Below are positions 14,909 to 22,022 of a DNA stretch of 22,107 nt, in pieces (the stretch's first letter is position 1; every line of letters begins with the position of its first letter). The notes beneath the pieces are model-generated. The model was not told where the DNA came from. It was given only the letters and a program-made list of their open reading frames with translations, and ran no database searches. The translations under genes were made by a program, and so were the position numbers. Source of the stretch: HRBIN01 sp038891515 (GTDB taxonomy: Archaea; Thermoproteota; Nitrososphaeria_A; Caldarchaeales; Caldarchaeaceae); assembly GCA_038891515.1 (NCBI GenBank), contig JAWAEB010000021.1, forward strand, positions 1-22,107, given 5' to 3'.

Positions 14909-14929
14909 TGCATGCTGATATTGGCTTGT

Positions 14930-16474
14930 ATGAACCCGGCAGAAGATGTGGCTAACCTAGTCGTCAGAGGTCTTTACAGAGATTCGGTCCAGTTAATGGA
15001 GCTGATGGACCGTCTGAAGCGGATGAAGGGTGTGGTGGATGCTGCTGTAGTTATGGCCACGGACTCCAATAGGGAAGCATTGAAGAAGCTGGGGCTTCTC
15101 ACACAGCAGGGATTGACAGCTGGTCCCAACGATATCATCGTAGCTGTCAAAGCAACCGATGCGGCGAGTGTCCTCGAGACAGCTAGGGAGCTGCTCCTAA
15201 AGGGATCGTCGGCCCATAGGAAGGGGCCATCGCTGGACGAGGCCATAAATGAGAAGGTTGACTTCGCTTCCATCTCTGTCCCGGGCCGGTATGTGAATGA
15301 GATAGCTTCCAGATTGTTGGAGCGTGGGACAAACCTCTTCATATTCAGCGATCATGTTCCTATTGATGTGGAAGTCTCACTGAAGACCCGTGCCAGAGAG
15401 ATGGGCGTTCTGGTTATGGGACCTGAGGCTGGGACAGCCATAATAGGTGGGATAGGTTTTGGATTCGCCAACAGCATAAAGAAAGGCCCGGTGGGTGTGG
15501 TGGGCTCGGCTGGCTCGGGCATACAGGAGCTTGCCGTGCTCCTAGACTGGATGGGGATTGGGATCAGCCATGCGATAGGTGTTGGTGGCAGAGATTTGAC
15601 CAAACAAGTAGGTGGTATCTCGTCCATTGAGGCCCTTAAAATCCTTATGGACGATAGAGATACACAGGTGATAGCGGTTATAACTAAGCAGTCGGATGAG
15701 GAGATAGTTAAAACCGTTCTAGAAAGCGTCAGGGTTACCAAACCCATAATGACCGCTATACTGGGCAGCCAGCGCAAATACATAGGTCAGTACCCCAACT
15801 CACCTACGCTCCACAATCTTGCCATAGAAATATGCAGGACAGCCTCGGTGGAGAGGTTCAAGGCACATTATAGCCTATTTTTGGAGGAGGTTGTCGGACT
15901 GAAACGGCTTGTGGGGGAGGGCTTGGGACATCCGAGGGGGTTCTACAGTGGCGGCACCTTGGCAACTGAGACGGCCTACATATGGAACTGGCTTGGACTG
16001 CAAGTATACACGAACATGACACACTCATGGACCAAAAAGCTGGCCAAGAGCTCACATTCGGAGGGGGCGACTGTTGTGGACTTTGGAGACGAGGAGTTCA
16101 CCCATGGTCGTCCCCATCCCATAATTGACCCTAGTCTCAGAAACGCGAGGGTATCCGCTGAGCTTAGTCTAGAAGATGTAGCGGCGGTTGTCATGGACCT
16201 CATCATCGGATATGGCGCGCCTGATAACATTGTCGAGAAGACGGTGGGGGAGGTGGGCTGGGCCATCCGCTCTCACGCTAAGAAGTTGGCCATCCATGTT
16301 GTTGGAACGCCTTCAGACCACCAGTGGGGGCAGACAGGGCTGCTGGAAGGTCTACCCATAGTGAGAGCTCCGTCCAACGCTTTGGCTGCAGCGTTCGCGG
16401 CTGCCCATAGTATAGGGGAGGTGGACGTGATAGAGAGGGTTTCTAACTCCCTCATTTTGGGTGATCTAGCTTGA
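14930..16474 (+). CDS. FdrA/AllF-like acyl-CoA-synthetase-fold subunit of oxamate carbamoyltransferase
   Basis: 514-residue FdrA-family protein with the succinyl-CoA-synthetase-alpha-like fold. The N-terminal regulatory part includes VVRGLYRDSVQLMELMDRLK and AAVVMATDSNREALKKLGLL; the CoA/nucleotide-binding domain includes SDHVPIDVEVSLKTRA, VMGPEAGTAIIGGIGFGFAN and the glycine loop VVGSAGSGIQE; the C-terminal ligase-like domain includes GFYSGGTLATE, VDFGDEEFTHGRPHPIIDPS and GTPSDHQWGQ. This matches E. coli FdrA/AllF, the catalytic partner of AllG and AllH in oxamate carbamoyltransferase. The ATG at 14930 is leaderless with respect to the shared TATA at 14898-14908; a TTG-initiated longer form from 14912 is less likely. 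The stop overlaps the start of the small downstream gene (TTGA). E. coli FdrA is about 40 residues longer. Confidence 0.9.
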   Translation: MNPAEDVANLVVRGLYRDSVQLMELMDRLKRMKGVVDAAVVMATDSNREALKKLGLLTQQGLTAGPNDIIVAVKATDAASVLETARELLLKGSSAHRKGPSLDEAINEKVDFASISVPGRYVNEIASRLLERGTNLFIFSDHVPIDVEVSLKTRAREMGVLVMGPEAGTAIIGGIGFGFANSIKKGPVGVVGSAGSGIQELAVLLDWMGIGISHAIGVGGRDLTKQVGGISSIEALKILMDDRDTQVIAVITKQSDEEIVKTVLESVRVTKPIMTAILGSQRKYIGQYPNSPTLHNLAIEICRTASVERFKAHYSLFLEEVVGLKRLVGEGLGHPRGFYSGGTLATETAYIWNWLGLQVYTNMTHSWTKKLAKSSHSEGATVVDFGDEEFTHGRPHPIIDPSLRNARVSAELSLEDVAAVVMDLIIGYGAPDNIVEKTVGEVGWAIRSHAKKLAIHVVGTPSDHQWGQTGLLEGLPIVRAPSNALAAAFAAAHSIGEVDVIERVSNSLILGDLA

Positions 16475-16617
16475 GGGTGGTAAAAGTTCTTGCGGTGGGT
16501 GCCTCAATATTTACTGAGAGCCTCAAGCGTCAAGGGGTGGAGGTAATCGAGGTTGACTGGTCGCCACCTCCGGAGCTGGAGAAGGACTTGGAGGATATAC
16601 TCAGCAGGATGCTCTAG
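16471..16617 (+). CDS. Stand-alone 48-residue FdrA-associated domain protein
   Basis: 48-residue protein starting at TTG that shares bases with the FdrA stop (TTGA), so it should be translationally coupled. It contains KVLAVGASIFTESLKRQGVE followed by VIEVDWSPPPELEKD. This resembles the short domain with xNVGLExFxxxLxxQGxxVxxVDWRPP found next to, or fused at the N-terminus of, DUF1116 proteins in bacterial FdrA clusters (from memory, not searched). The predicted fold is one beta-alpha-beta unit. The family's Arg in DWRPP is Ser here. The gene's last 17 bases overlap the end of the convergent DUF2877 gene. I infer a small structural or substrate-binding subunit of the AllFGH-like complex. It is easy to miss because of its size and TTG start. 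Confidence 0.75.
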   Translation: MRVVKVLAVGASIFTESLKRQGVEVIEVDWSPPPELEKDLEDILSRML

Positions 16618-17353
16618 CCATGGATTTTAGAAACCCAGCCAAAAGTGATGGGCCGCTGCTCCTGCCCAGTCTCATAGTCTCCACCGACCATTTAACCACA
16701 TCATCGAGGAGACCGCTCACCATGGCCCGATAGAGATTCGCCAACTGGAAAAAAGCACATCCGTGCGAAGCGTGCTCAATCATCTTCCAACTTGGCCATC
16801 TCGAGACAATTGCAGCCCGGTTAATTATGCTACTAGCCTCGAAAGTGTTTCCAATGGCATGCAGGCCTAGGAGGTACCCTGCTACAAAGTCATCTCCCGC
16901 CGGTGTGGTCCCGGGCCCTAAACCCACCAAGCTCTCCAGAGAGGTTGGGTATGTGGCCTCAACCAATGGGTTGTCACTATATTGTCTGAGGTCTAGGATT
17001 GCCTGAATCACCGTGGCTAGCCGGACTGATTCGGGAGGAGGGAAACCAAGCCGCGGCATTCTACCAGACCAACTCAAGTCTCCGAAAGAGATTGACACCA
17101 TGTCCCCTACCAATAACCCCTCATCAGTGGGGACGATTTTCATATCCTCAGCCACTGATCTGGCTAGTTCCCCCCAACCTTCTCCGAGGGACAGCGTGTA
17201 TGGTGTCAGTGGGCTGGGAGCTATTATTATTATGTCGTCCCCCTTCGTCCTAACGTAGATGATTCTCCTGCCCTTAGCCTCAACATGGCCGCCCCCATCT
17301 CTTTTGATGATTTGGGGGACCTCGAAGCCTGCCACAGCCTCTAGGGTTTCCAT
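16601..17353 (-). CDS. DUF2877 protein, AllH (YlbF)-like subunit of oxamate carbamoyltransferase
   Basis: 250-residue DUF2877 (PF11392) protein. The family signature LVGLGPGTTPAGDDFVAGYL lies at about 145-164 (E. coli YlbF/AllH has a near-identical LxGLGxGLTPSGDDF), preceded by an N-terminal beta-rich half and followed by a helical C-terminus with HASHGCAFFQLANLYRAM. AllH is needed with AllF and AllG for oxamate carbamoyltransferase activity in E. coli. Here it is transcribed from its own promoter, divergently from the TudS-like gene and convergently with the FdrA unit, so the three subunit genes occupy three separate transcripts. The ATG at 17353 is about 27 bases from the TATA element at 17376-17387. 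Confidence 0.88.
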   Translation of the reverse strand: METLEAVAGFEVPQIIKRDGGGHVEAKGRRIIYVRTKGDDIIIIAPSPLTPYTLSLGEGWGELARSVAEDMKIVPTDEGLLVGDMVSISFGDLSWSGRMPRLGFPPPESVRLATVIQAILDLRQYSDNPLVEATYPTSLESLVGLGPGTTPAGDDFVAGYLLGLHAIGNTFEASSIINRAAIVSRWPSWKMIEHASHGCAFFQLANLYRAMVSGLLDDVVKWSVETMRLGRSSGPSLLAGFLKSMARASC

Positions 17354-17375
17354 CGTTTAAGGTGGTACCCTGATA

Positions 17376-17387
17376 ATATTAAAATAT
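17376..17387. promoter_or_regulatory. AT-rich TATA element shared by the divergent DUF2877 and TudS-like genes
   Basis: ATATTAAAATAT is a near-palindrome. Read on the minus strand (TTTTAATA) it lies about 27 bases from the ATG at 17353; read on the plus strand (TTAAAATA) it lies about 28 bases from the ATG at 17410. This is the same design as at 14898-14908. Confidence 0.55.
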
Positions 17388-17409
17388 GATGCGGGGTACG
17401 ATTTTTAGT

Positions 17410-17949
17410 ATGTCCCGTAAGATAGTCTTCTTGGCCAACTGCCTACTCAACCAAAATGCGAAGGTGGCCCAGTTCGCCTTCTACCCCGGCGTTGTTTATC
17501 CGATAGTAGATTTGCTGAGGAAAAAGGGTGTGGAGGTGGAGCAGTTGCCATGTCCAGAGCTGACTTTCATGGGTGTCAATAGGTGGTGGCAGACTAAAGA
17601 CCAGTATGACACGCCAGGCTATAGGAAGCACTGTAGGGCCCTGGCCAAGAGCACGGCGGACCTTGTGGAACATTACAAGAAGATGGGCTGTCAAGTCTAT
17701 CTCATAGGGCTTGACGGAAGCCCCTCATCGGGCGTGAGGATGACAGGACGGAACGCCAACTGGGGAGGCAGGCCCTTCGCCTCAATTGAGCAGTACCAAG
17801 TGGTGCAGGGTAAGGGCGTCTGGATAGAGGAGCTGGAAGCGGAGCTGGCTCGACGTGGATTGAAGTTTGACGGTGAGACCGGGGTACCGATGGATGTACC
17901 GGGCTTCAGGATGGATGACTCTGTTAAGGAGATAGAGTCGCTCTTCTAG
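17410..17949 (+). CDS. TudS-related protein (DUF523-like desulfidase family) with one cluster cysteine replaced
   Basis: 179-residue protein related to TudS/DUF523 thiouracil desulfidases. These use a [4Fe-4S] cluster held by three Cys, with a fourth site for sulfur removal from 2- or 4-thiouracil. Aligned landmarks: LANCLLNQNAKV (C11), EQLPCPELTF (C48), and GLDGSPSSGVRMTGRNANWGG, where TudS/DUF523 proteins have SPSCG. The third ligand position is Ser107 here. C75 and C94 are additional cysteines that might compensate. The ATG at 17410 is preferred over 17386 because of the TATA at 17376-17387. The next gene begins one base after the stop, so they form an operon. Function is uncertain: a TudS-like enzyme on a pyrimidine-like compound would suit the neighbourhood. 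Confidence 0.7.
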   Translation: MSRKIVFLANCLLNQNAKVAQFAFYPGVVYPIVDLLRKKGVEVEQLPCPELTFMGVNRWWQTKDQYDTPGYRKHCRALAKSTADLVEHYKKMGCQVYLIGLDGSPSSGVRMTGRNANWGGRPFASIEQYQVVQGKGVWIEELEAELARRGLKFDGETGVPMDVPGFRMDDSVKEIESLF

Positions 17950-17950
17950 A

Positions 17951-18364
17951 TTGGTGGCTCAGTTGGACACTAAGGACTATAGGTCGTTCAAGCTGGCTAT
18001 AGTTGCAGACTACTTCATAAACCCGAGCCGATACCATGACCTACCCCAGAACCCAAGTGTCTACGATGTTCTGAGAGACCTTGGATACGGAATATTGAAG
18101 ATGCCCGAGCCCGGCTACCCTGAAGAGAAGGCGCTGGGATATACTGAGCCGGTTTTGGACCAAGCTGAGGAATACATCAAGAGAAATTATCTGGTGGTAG
18201 CTGTGGGGCTGAAGGAGGCTAAGGACTATGGAGTACACTATAGCATCATCTCAAGGGAGGCTCAGCAGCGAAATATTCAGCCGCCAAGGCTTGTTCTCTT
18301 CTCGGCCCATGAAGATCTCGGCGACAGGGAGAAGATAGCTCTCCGTATCAACGCACCTCTCTAA
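17951..18364 (+). CDS. Unknown protein, operon partner of the TudS-like gene
   Basis: 137 residues with no motif I recognise. It starts at TTG 17951 (or TTG 17963), one base after the TudS-like stop. It looks like a soluble alpha/beta protein: FKLAIVADYFINPSRY (an early strand-loop with possible ligand residues), a middle rich in Pro and Tyr (LKMPEPGYPEEKALGYTEP), then YLVVAVGLKEAKDYGVHYSI and RLVLFSAHEDLGDREKIALR. There is no cysteine, signal peptide or membrane segment. Its 3' end overlaps the convergent Mo-hydroxylase gene by 17 bases. Coupling to the TudS-like gene suggests a shared pathway or complex. Confidence 0.7.
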   Translation: MVAQLDTKDYRSFKLAIVADYFINPSRYHDLPQNPSVYDVLRDLGYGILKMPEPGYPEEKALGYTEPVLDQAEEYIKRNYLVVAVGLKEAKDYGVHYSIISREAQQRNIQPPRLVLFSAHEDLGDREKIALRINAPL

Positions 18365-20675
18365 CCATCTTCAGGATATCAACGCTCTTTATCGGCGCAG
18401 CCCTAACAAACACCCTGTTGTTGAAGGCGTCATCAACAGCCGAGGCTATGGCCGCTGCTATGGGTATGACCCCGGCCTCTCCCACCCCCTTCGCCCCCAG
18501 CGGGTTCTTGTTGGTGGATGTGATGATGTGCTCGACCGTGATCTCTGAGGGTATGTCTGATGCTGATGGTATCAAATAGTCGGCGAAGGTTGTGGCTAGC
18601 GGGATGCCATTCTCATCATGGACTATCTCCTCCAAAAGCACGGAGCCCAAACCCATGGCTACGCCCCCGTGTATCTGCCCCTCCACAATCATGGGGTTGA
18701 TGAGTTTGCCGCAGTCATGGACAAGCCAGACCTTAATCACTTTCACCCCACCAGTCTCCTCATCTACCTCACACATCACCGCACATCCACCGCTAGAGTA
18801 GACAGAGCCTCTTGGGCTGAAGAAGGCTACTGCGTCCAAGCCCGGCTCCTCATCTATCGTTCCACGAAGAGGCGCAGCTATCTTAGCCAGCTGATCCAGC
18901 GTGAGGGCAATTCCCATAACACCTCTGACATGAACTTTCCCATCTGTCAACTCTATATCCTCGGGCTTAGCCTCAAGAAGCTTGGAGGCCAGCCTAAGTA
19001 TCTTCTCACGCACCTTCATGGCAGCTTGGTGAACAGCTGAAGCGGACACCGCTGCGGACCTGCTGGCGAATGTCCCCACCCCCCACTCCATCCTCATAGT
19101 GTCACCTACATGCACCTCCACGTTCCGAGGATCTATGCCAAGCAGCTCTCCAGCCACTTGAGCTAGGGATGTGAAATGTCCCTGCCCTTGGGAGCCCACT
19201 CCTGTAGCGACATAGACCTTGCCATCCACCCCCACCTTCACACGGGCCATCTCATAGGGTCCTACACCTGCGCCCTCAACATATAGGGCTAGCCCGAACC
19301 CTACCCTCTTGGCCGACTTCGTCATTTCATCCTTTATCCGCTCCCACTCACCGAACTTGGATATGTGGAGAAGCTTTTCAAGTACGGCGGGGTAGTTGCC
19401 TGTGTCATATGTGTTAGGCGCGCCGTCTTGGTAGATGAGCCCGGTCTCCCAAGGCATTTCACTGGGATGGATGAGGTTTACCCTTCTAATGGCATCCCGT
19501 CCCATCCCCATCTCCCTCGCAGCTTTATCCAACACTCTCTCCATCACGAAAACTGCGGTCGGTCGGCCGGCACCCCTGACAGGGCTTACAATCGTCTTGT
19601 TGGTGAAGACCGACCGGAAGTGGAACCACATGTTTCTCAGCCTGTAGGGGCCCGGCATAGTGCACATTGTAATTATCGGCACCATGACACCGTATGGTGT
19701 GTAAGCGCCTGTATCCACTAGGAAGTTATCTTTCAGGCCGAGTAACTCACCGTCGCCTGAGAAGGCCGCCTCGACATAGTGTATCTGATGCCTCTCCTGG
19801 TTGGCGCACATGCTGTATTCGGAGCGTGTCTCAACCCATTTGACAGGCCTTCCCAGCCTCATGGCTGCTAATGGAACTAGAACCTCCTCTGGATAGAAGA
19901 GCATAATTTTAGGGCCGAACCCACCTCCAACGTCGGGCGCTATCACACGAATCTGCGACTCTGGAAGGCCTAGGAGACTAGCTAGTCCATTACGTATGGG
20001 TATAGGTGCCTGTGTGGAGTCCCATACTGTTAGGCTCCCAGACCTCCTCTCGTAATGAGCCATCACAGCCCGAGGTTCTATGCTCTGGCCGCCGCCCCTA
20101 TTATAAACCAGCCTCTCGTTAACCACCAGAGCTGCGCCTCTCGCAGCCTCCTCATAATCACCTACAGAAACCACCTTCTCAGCGGCCACGTTATTGGCCA
20201 TATCATCATGAACCAGAGCTGAACTATCTTGGACAGCCTTCTCCACATCCACGACGGGGTCCAAAGGCTCATACTCCACCTCCACCAGGTCCACAGCATC
20301 TCGAGCGATGTAAGGTGATGACGCAACTACGAAGGCTACTGGCTCACCGACATACCTCACCTTCCCCACAGCGAGCGTATAGTGGGTCTTGTATCTTACG
20401 GGGTATGTGGGAAGAGGCGAGACGCTTGGTGGGAGGGGGCCGGCCAGCTCGCCCAGATGCTCGGCAGTGTAGACCGCCACAACACCCTGAAGCTTCTCTG
20501 CGGCTCTGAAGTTCACCCGTAGAACACGTGCGTGGGCGTATGGGCTTCTAACCAAGGCGCCGTAAAGCATTCCTGGCAAGCTGAAATCATCTACGAAAGA
20601 GCCTCTTCCAGTCACATGTATCAAGTCCTCACTACGTCTGAGAGGCTTCCCAATGTAGCGGGTTACGGGGGACAT
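18348..20675 (-). CDS. Molybdenum hydroxylase large subunit (xanthine dehydrogenase/CoxL-type)
   Basis: 775-residue Mo-binding subunit of the xanthine oxidase family. Landmarks (numbering from the chosen start): IGKPLRRSEDLIHVTGRGSFVDD (N-terminal), VRYVGEPVAFVVA, Mo-cofactor loop DVGGGFGPK (about 248-256), VSPVRGAGRP (about 363-372), the Q loop GVGSQGQGHFTSL, and the catalytic Glu in GAKGVGEAG (E733). The loop reads PVRGAGR rather than the AYxCSFR of true CO dehydrogenase, so this is a hydroxylase of an aldehyde, purine or N-heterocycle, not form I CODH. The usual FAD and 2Fe-2S subunits are not in the window. The ATG at 20675 is chosen: a TATA (20701-20708) just after the amidohydrolase stop is 30 bases upstream, inside reach only of this start rather than 20693. 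Confidence 0.9.
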   Translation of the reverse strand: MSPVTRYIGKPLRRSEDLIHVTGRGSFVDDFSLPGMLYGALVRSPYAHARVLRVNFRAAEKLQGVVAVYTAEHLGELAGPLPPSVSPLPTYPVRYKTHYTLAVGKVRYVGEPVAFVVASSPYIARDAVDLVEVEYEPLDPVVDVEKAVQDSSALVHDDMANNVAAEKVVSVGDYEEAARGAALVVNERLVYNRGGGQSIEPRAVMAHYERRSGSLTVWDSTQAPIPIRNGLASLLGLPESQIRVIAPDVGGGFGPKIMLFYPEEVLVPLAAMRLGRPVKWVETRSEYSMCANQERHQIHYVEAAFSGDGELLGLKDNFLVDTGAYTPYGVMVPIITMCTMPGPYRLRNMWFHFRSVFTNKTIVSPVRGAGRPTAVFVMERVLDKAAREMGMGRDAIRRVNLIHPSEMPWETGLIYQDGAPNTYDTGNYPAVLEKLLHISKFGEWERIKDEMTKSAKRVGFGLALYVEGAGVGPYEMARVKVGVDGKVYVATGVGSQGQGHFTSLAQVAGELLGIDPRNVEVHVGDTMRMEWGVGTFASRSAAVSASAVHQAAMKVREKILRLASKLLEAKPEDIELTDGKVHVRGVMGIALTLDQLAKIAAPLRGTIDEEPGLDAVAFFSPRGSVYSSGGCAVMCEVDEETGGVKVIKVWLVHDCGKLINPMIVEGQIHGGVAMGLGSVLLEEIVHDENGIPLATTFADYLIPSASDIPSEITVEHIITSTNKNPLGAKGVGEAGVIPIAAAIASAVDDAFNNRVFVRAAPIKSVDILKMVREVR

Positions 20676-20700
20676 GGGATTTACATGTCCCACTTGACGA

Positions 20701-20708
20701 GTTATAAG
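20701..20708 (-). promoter_or_regulatory. TATA box for the Mo-hydroxylase gene
   Basis: Minus-strand CTTATAAC, between the amidohydrolase stop (20711-20713) and the Mo-hydroxylase start, gives this gene a promoter of its own although it follows the amidohydrolase on the same strand. Confidence 0.5.
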
Positions 20709-20710
20709 AT

Positions 20711-21913
20711 TTATTCTCCCATATCAGGCCTAACTTCGCCACGCTTTATGATGTATAGGGGCTCAGGCTGCGTCCATACGGCCTCGAAGGCGGTTCTGCA
20801 TGGGAGGACCACCAAGTTGGCCGGCGAGCCAACCCTCAGCACATGCCCCTCAATACCAATGGAGCGGGCAGCATTCTCCGTAATCATCCTGATAAGCAGT
20901 TCAGCGTCTTCAGGAGTCATCATATCCAGAAGATGGGCTGCAAGAAAGGCTACCTCAAGCATTTTCCCTCTCCCAAACGGGTAGTATGCATCATTGATAT
21001 CATCTTGGCCCAAAGCCACATTGACACCGCCTTCCAGCATATCCCGCACAGGAGCCCAAACCCTGCCTGTGTGGGGAGAGACCACCAAACTCGCACCAGC
21101 CTTTTTCAAAATGTTCACAACTGTGTGGAGTCTTCGCCTAGAGTAGAGGGCGAGGGCCCTCGCATGACAGGCCGACACTCTGCCCATCCACCCACGTTTA
21201 AGAGTCTCTTGACAGAGCATCTCAGTGGTCCTGAGGGTTGGGTCTCCAGCGTCATCTGTGAGCATGCTCACATCCTTTCCATGGGATACTGCAATGTCGA
21301 AAACAATCTGCACATGTCGCCGCATATCCCGCTCTGTATCCTCTATCCACGGTATCCCACCCACGACATCACACCCCATCTCAATGGCACGGTATAGTAG
21401 CTCCTGACTCTCAGGCTCCCTTATCAGCCCCTCCTGAGGGAAGGCAACCACCTGCAGACATACATCGTCAGCACACTCATCCCTGAGCCTAAGTAAAGCC
21501 TTCACTGCTTCCAGCCCAGCCCGACTGTCAACATCTGCGAATGCCCTGACATGGGTTGCTCCATGGCTGAAACATTCATAGAGCGCCCGGCGGGCGTTTA
21601 CGTATATCCAGTCCTCCCTATACCTCTCCTTCAGTCTCGAGGCAAACTCTATGGCTCTTGCGGAGTTTTCCATCTTACCACGACGGTAGAGGGCGACCGC
21701 CTCTGACCCAACCAAATCTAAGGTGTATACCTTGCAGAGATGGAGGTGAGGTATCACGAAACTCATTAGAACGAGACGACCCTCAACATCTATGCTAGTC
21801 GAGCCCTCTTTATCAACTGTTCCGATATCAGAAATAACACCATCCGATATGCCTATGTCAACCAGCCTACCGATCTCTTGAAGCATGCAGTTTCTGAGAA
21901 CGAGGCTATACAT
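20711..21913 (-). CDS. Amidohydrolase, cytosine deaminase (CodA)-like, with altered metal site
   Basis: 400-residue amidohydrolase-superfamily protein that aligns along its length with cytosine deaminase. The HxH metal pair is in IPHLHL (H56, H58), LQVVAFPQEG (153-162) and DVVGGIPW match CodA, H250 in SACHARAL matches CodA H246, and D304 in LGQDDINDAYYPFG matches D313. However, the segment equal to CodA VHCDE (H214, E217) reads MLTDD (L218, D221), so one metal ligand is lost and the catalytic Glu is Asp; CodA GHDD is GQDD. It could act on a non-cytosine substrate or use a different metal arrangement. The ATG at 21913 lies 27 bases from a TATA (21936-21944). It leads toward the Mo-hydroxylase, suggesting a common heterocycle pathway. 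Confidence 0.82.
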   Translation of the reverse strand: MYSLVLRNCMLQEIGRLVDIGISDGVISDIGTVDKEGSTSIDVEGRLVLMSFVIPHLHLCKVYTLDLVGSEAVALYRRGKMENSARAIEFASRLKERYREDWIYVNARRALYECFSHGATHVRAFADVDSRAGLEAVKALLRLRDECADDVCLQVVAFPQEGLIREPESQELLYRAIEMGCDVVGGIPWIEDTERDMRRHVQIVFDIAVSHGKDVSMLTDDAGDPTLRTTEMLCQETLKRGWMGRVSACHARALALYSRRRLHTVVNILKKAGASLVVSPHTGRVWAPVRDMLEGGVNVALGQDDINDAYYPFGRGKMLEVAFLAAHLLDMMTPEDAELLIRMITENAARSIGIEGHVLRVGSPANLVVLPCRTAFEAVWTQPEPLYIIKRGEVRPDMGE

Positions 21914-21935
21914 GGACCGGCCTTATGCTCAGAGG

Positions 21936-21944
21936 AAATTAAAG
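21936..21944 (-). promoter_or_regulatory. TATA box for the amidohydrolase gene
   Basis: Minus-strand CTTTAATTT is centred 27 bases before the ATG at 21913; leaderless initiation is expected. Confidence 0.55.
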
Positions 21945-22022
21945 CTTCGGATGAGGGGTACTGTCAAGTTTTACTTAAGCTTTTGTGGATAGGCCTATGG
22001 CCTTGTTTGTCTGGCTGGGGTT

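Noticed and set aside
14912..14913. Longest-frame starts of FdrA (14912) and cyclase (14913), which would overlap by two bases
   Set aside because: They would place both start codons downstream of or within the only TATA element; the internal ATGs at 14930 and 14874 fit archaeal promoter spacing on both strands.
18348..20675. Aerobic CO dehydrogenase (CoxL) assignment
   Set aside because: The active-site loop reads PVRGAGR, not AYxCSFR, and the CoxM/CoxS partners are absent.
21989..21998. Perfect 10-bp palindrome ATAGGCCTAT as an operator
   Set aside because: Single occurrence with no second copy near a promoter; too short to support a regulatory claim.
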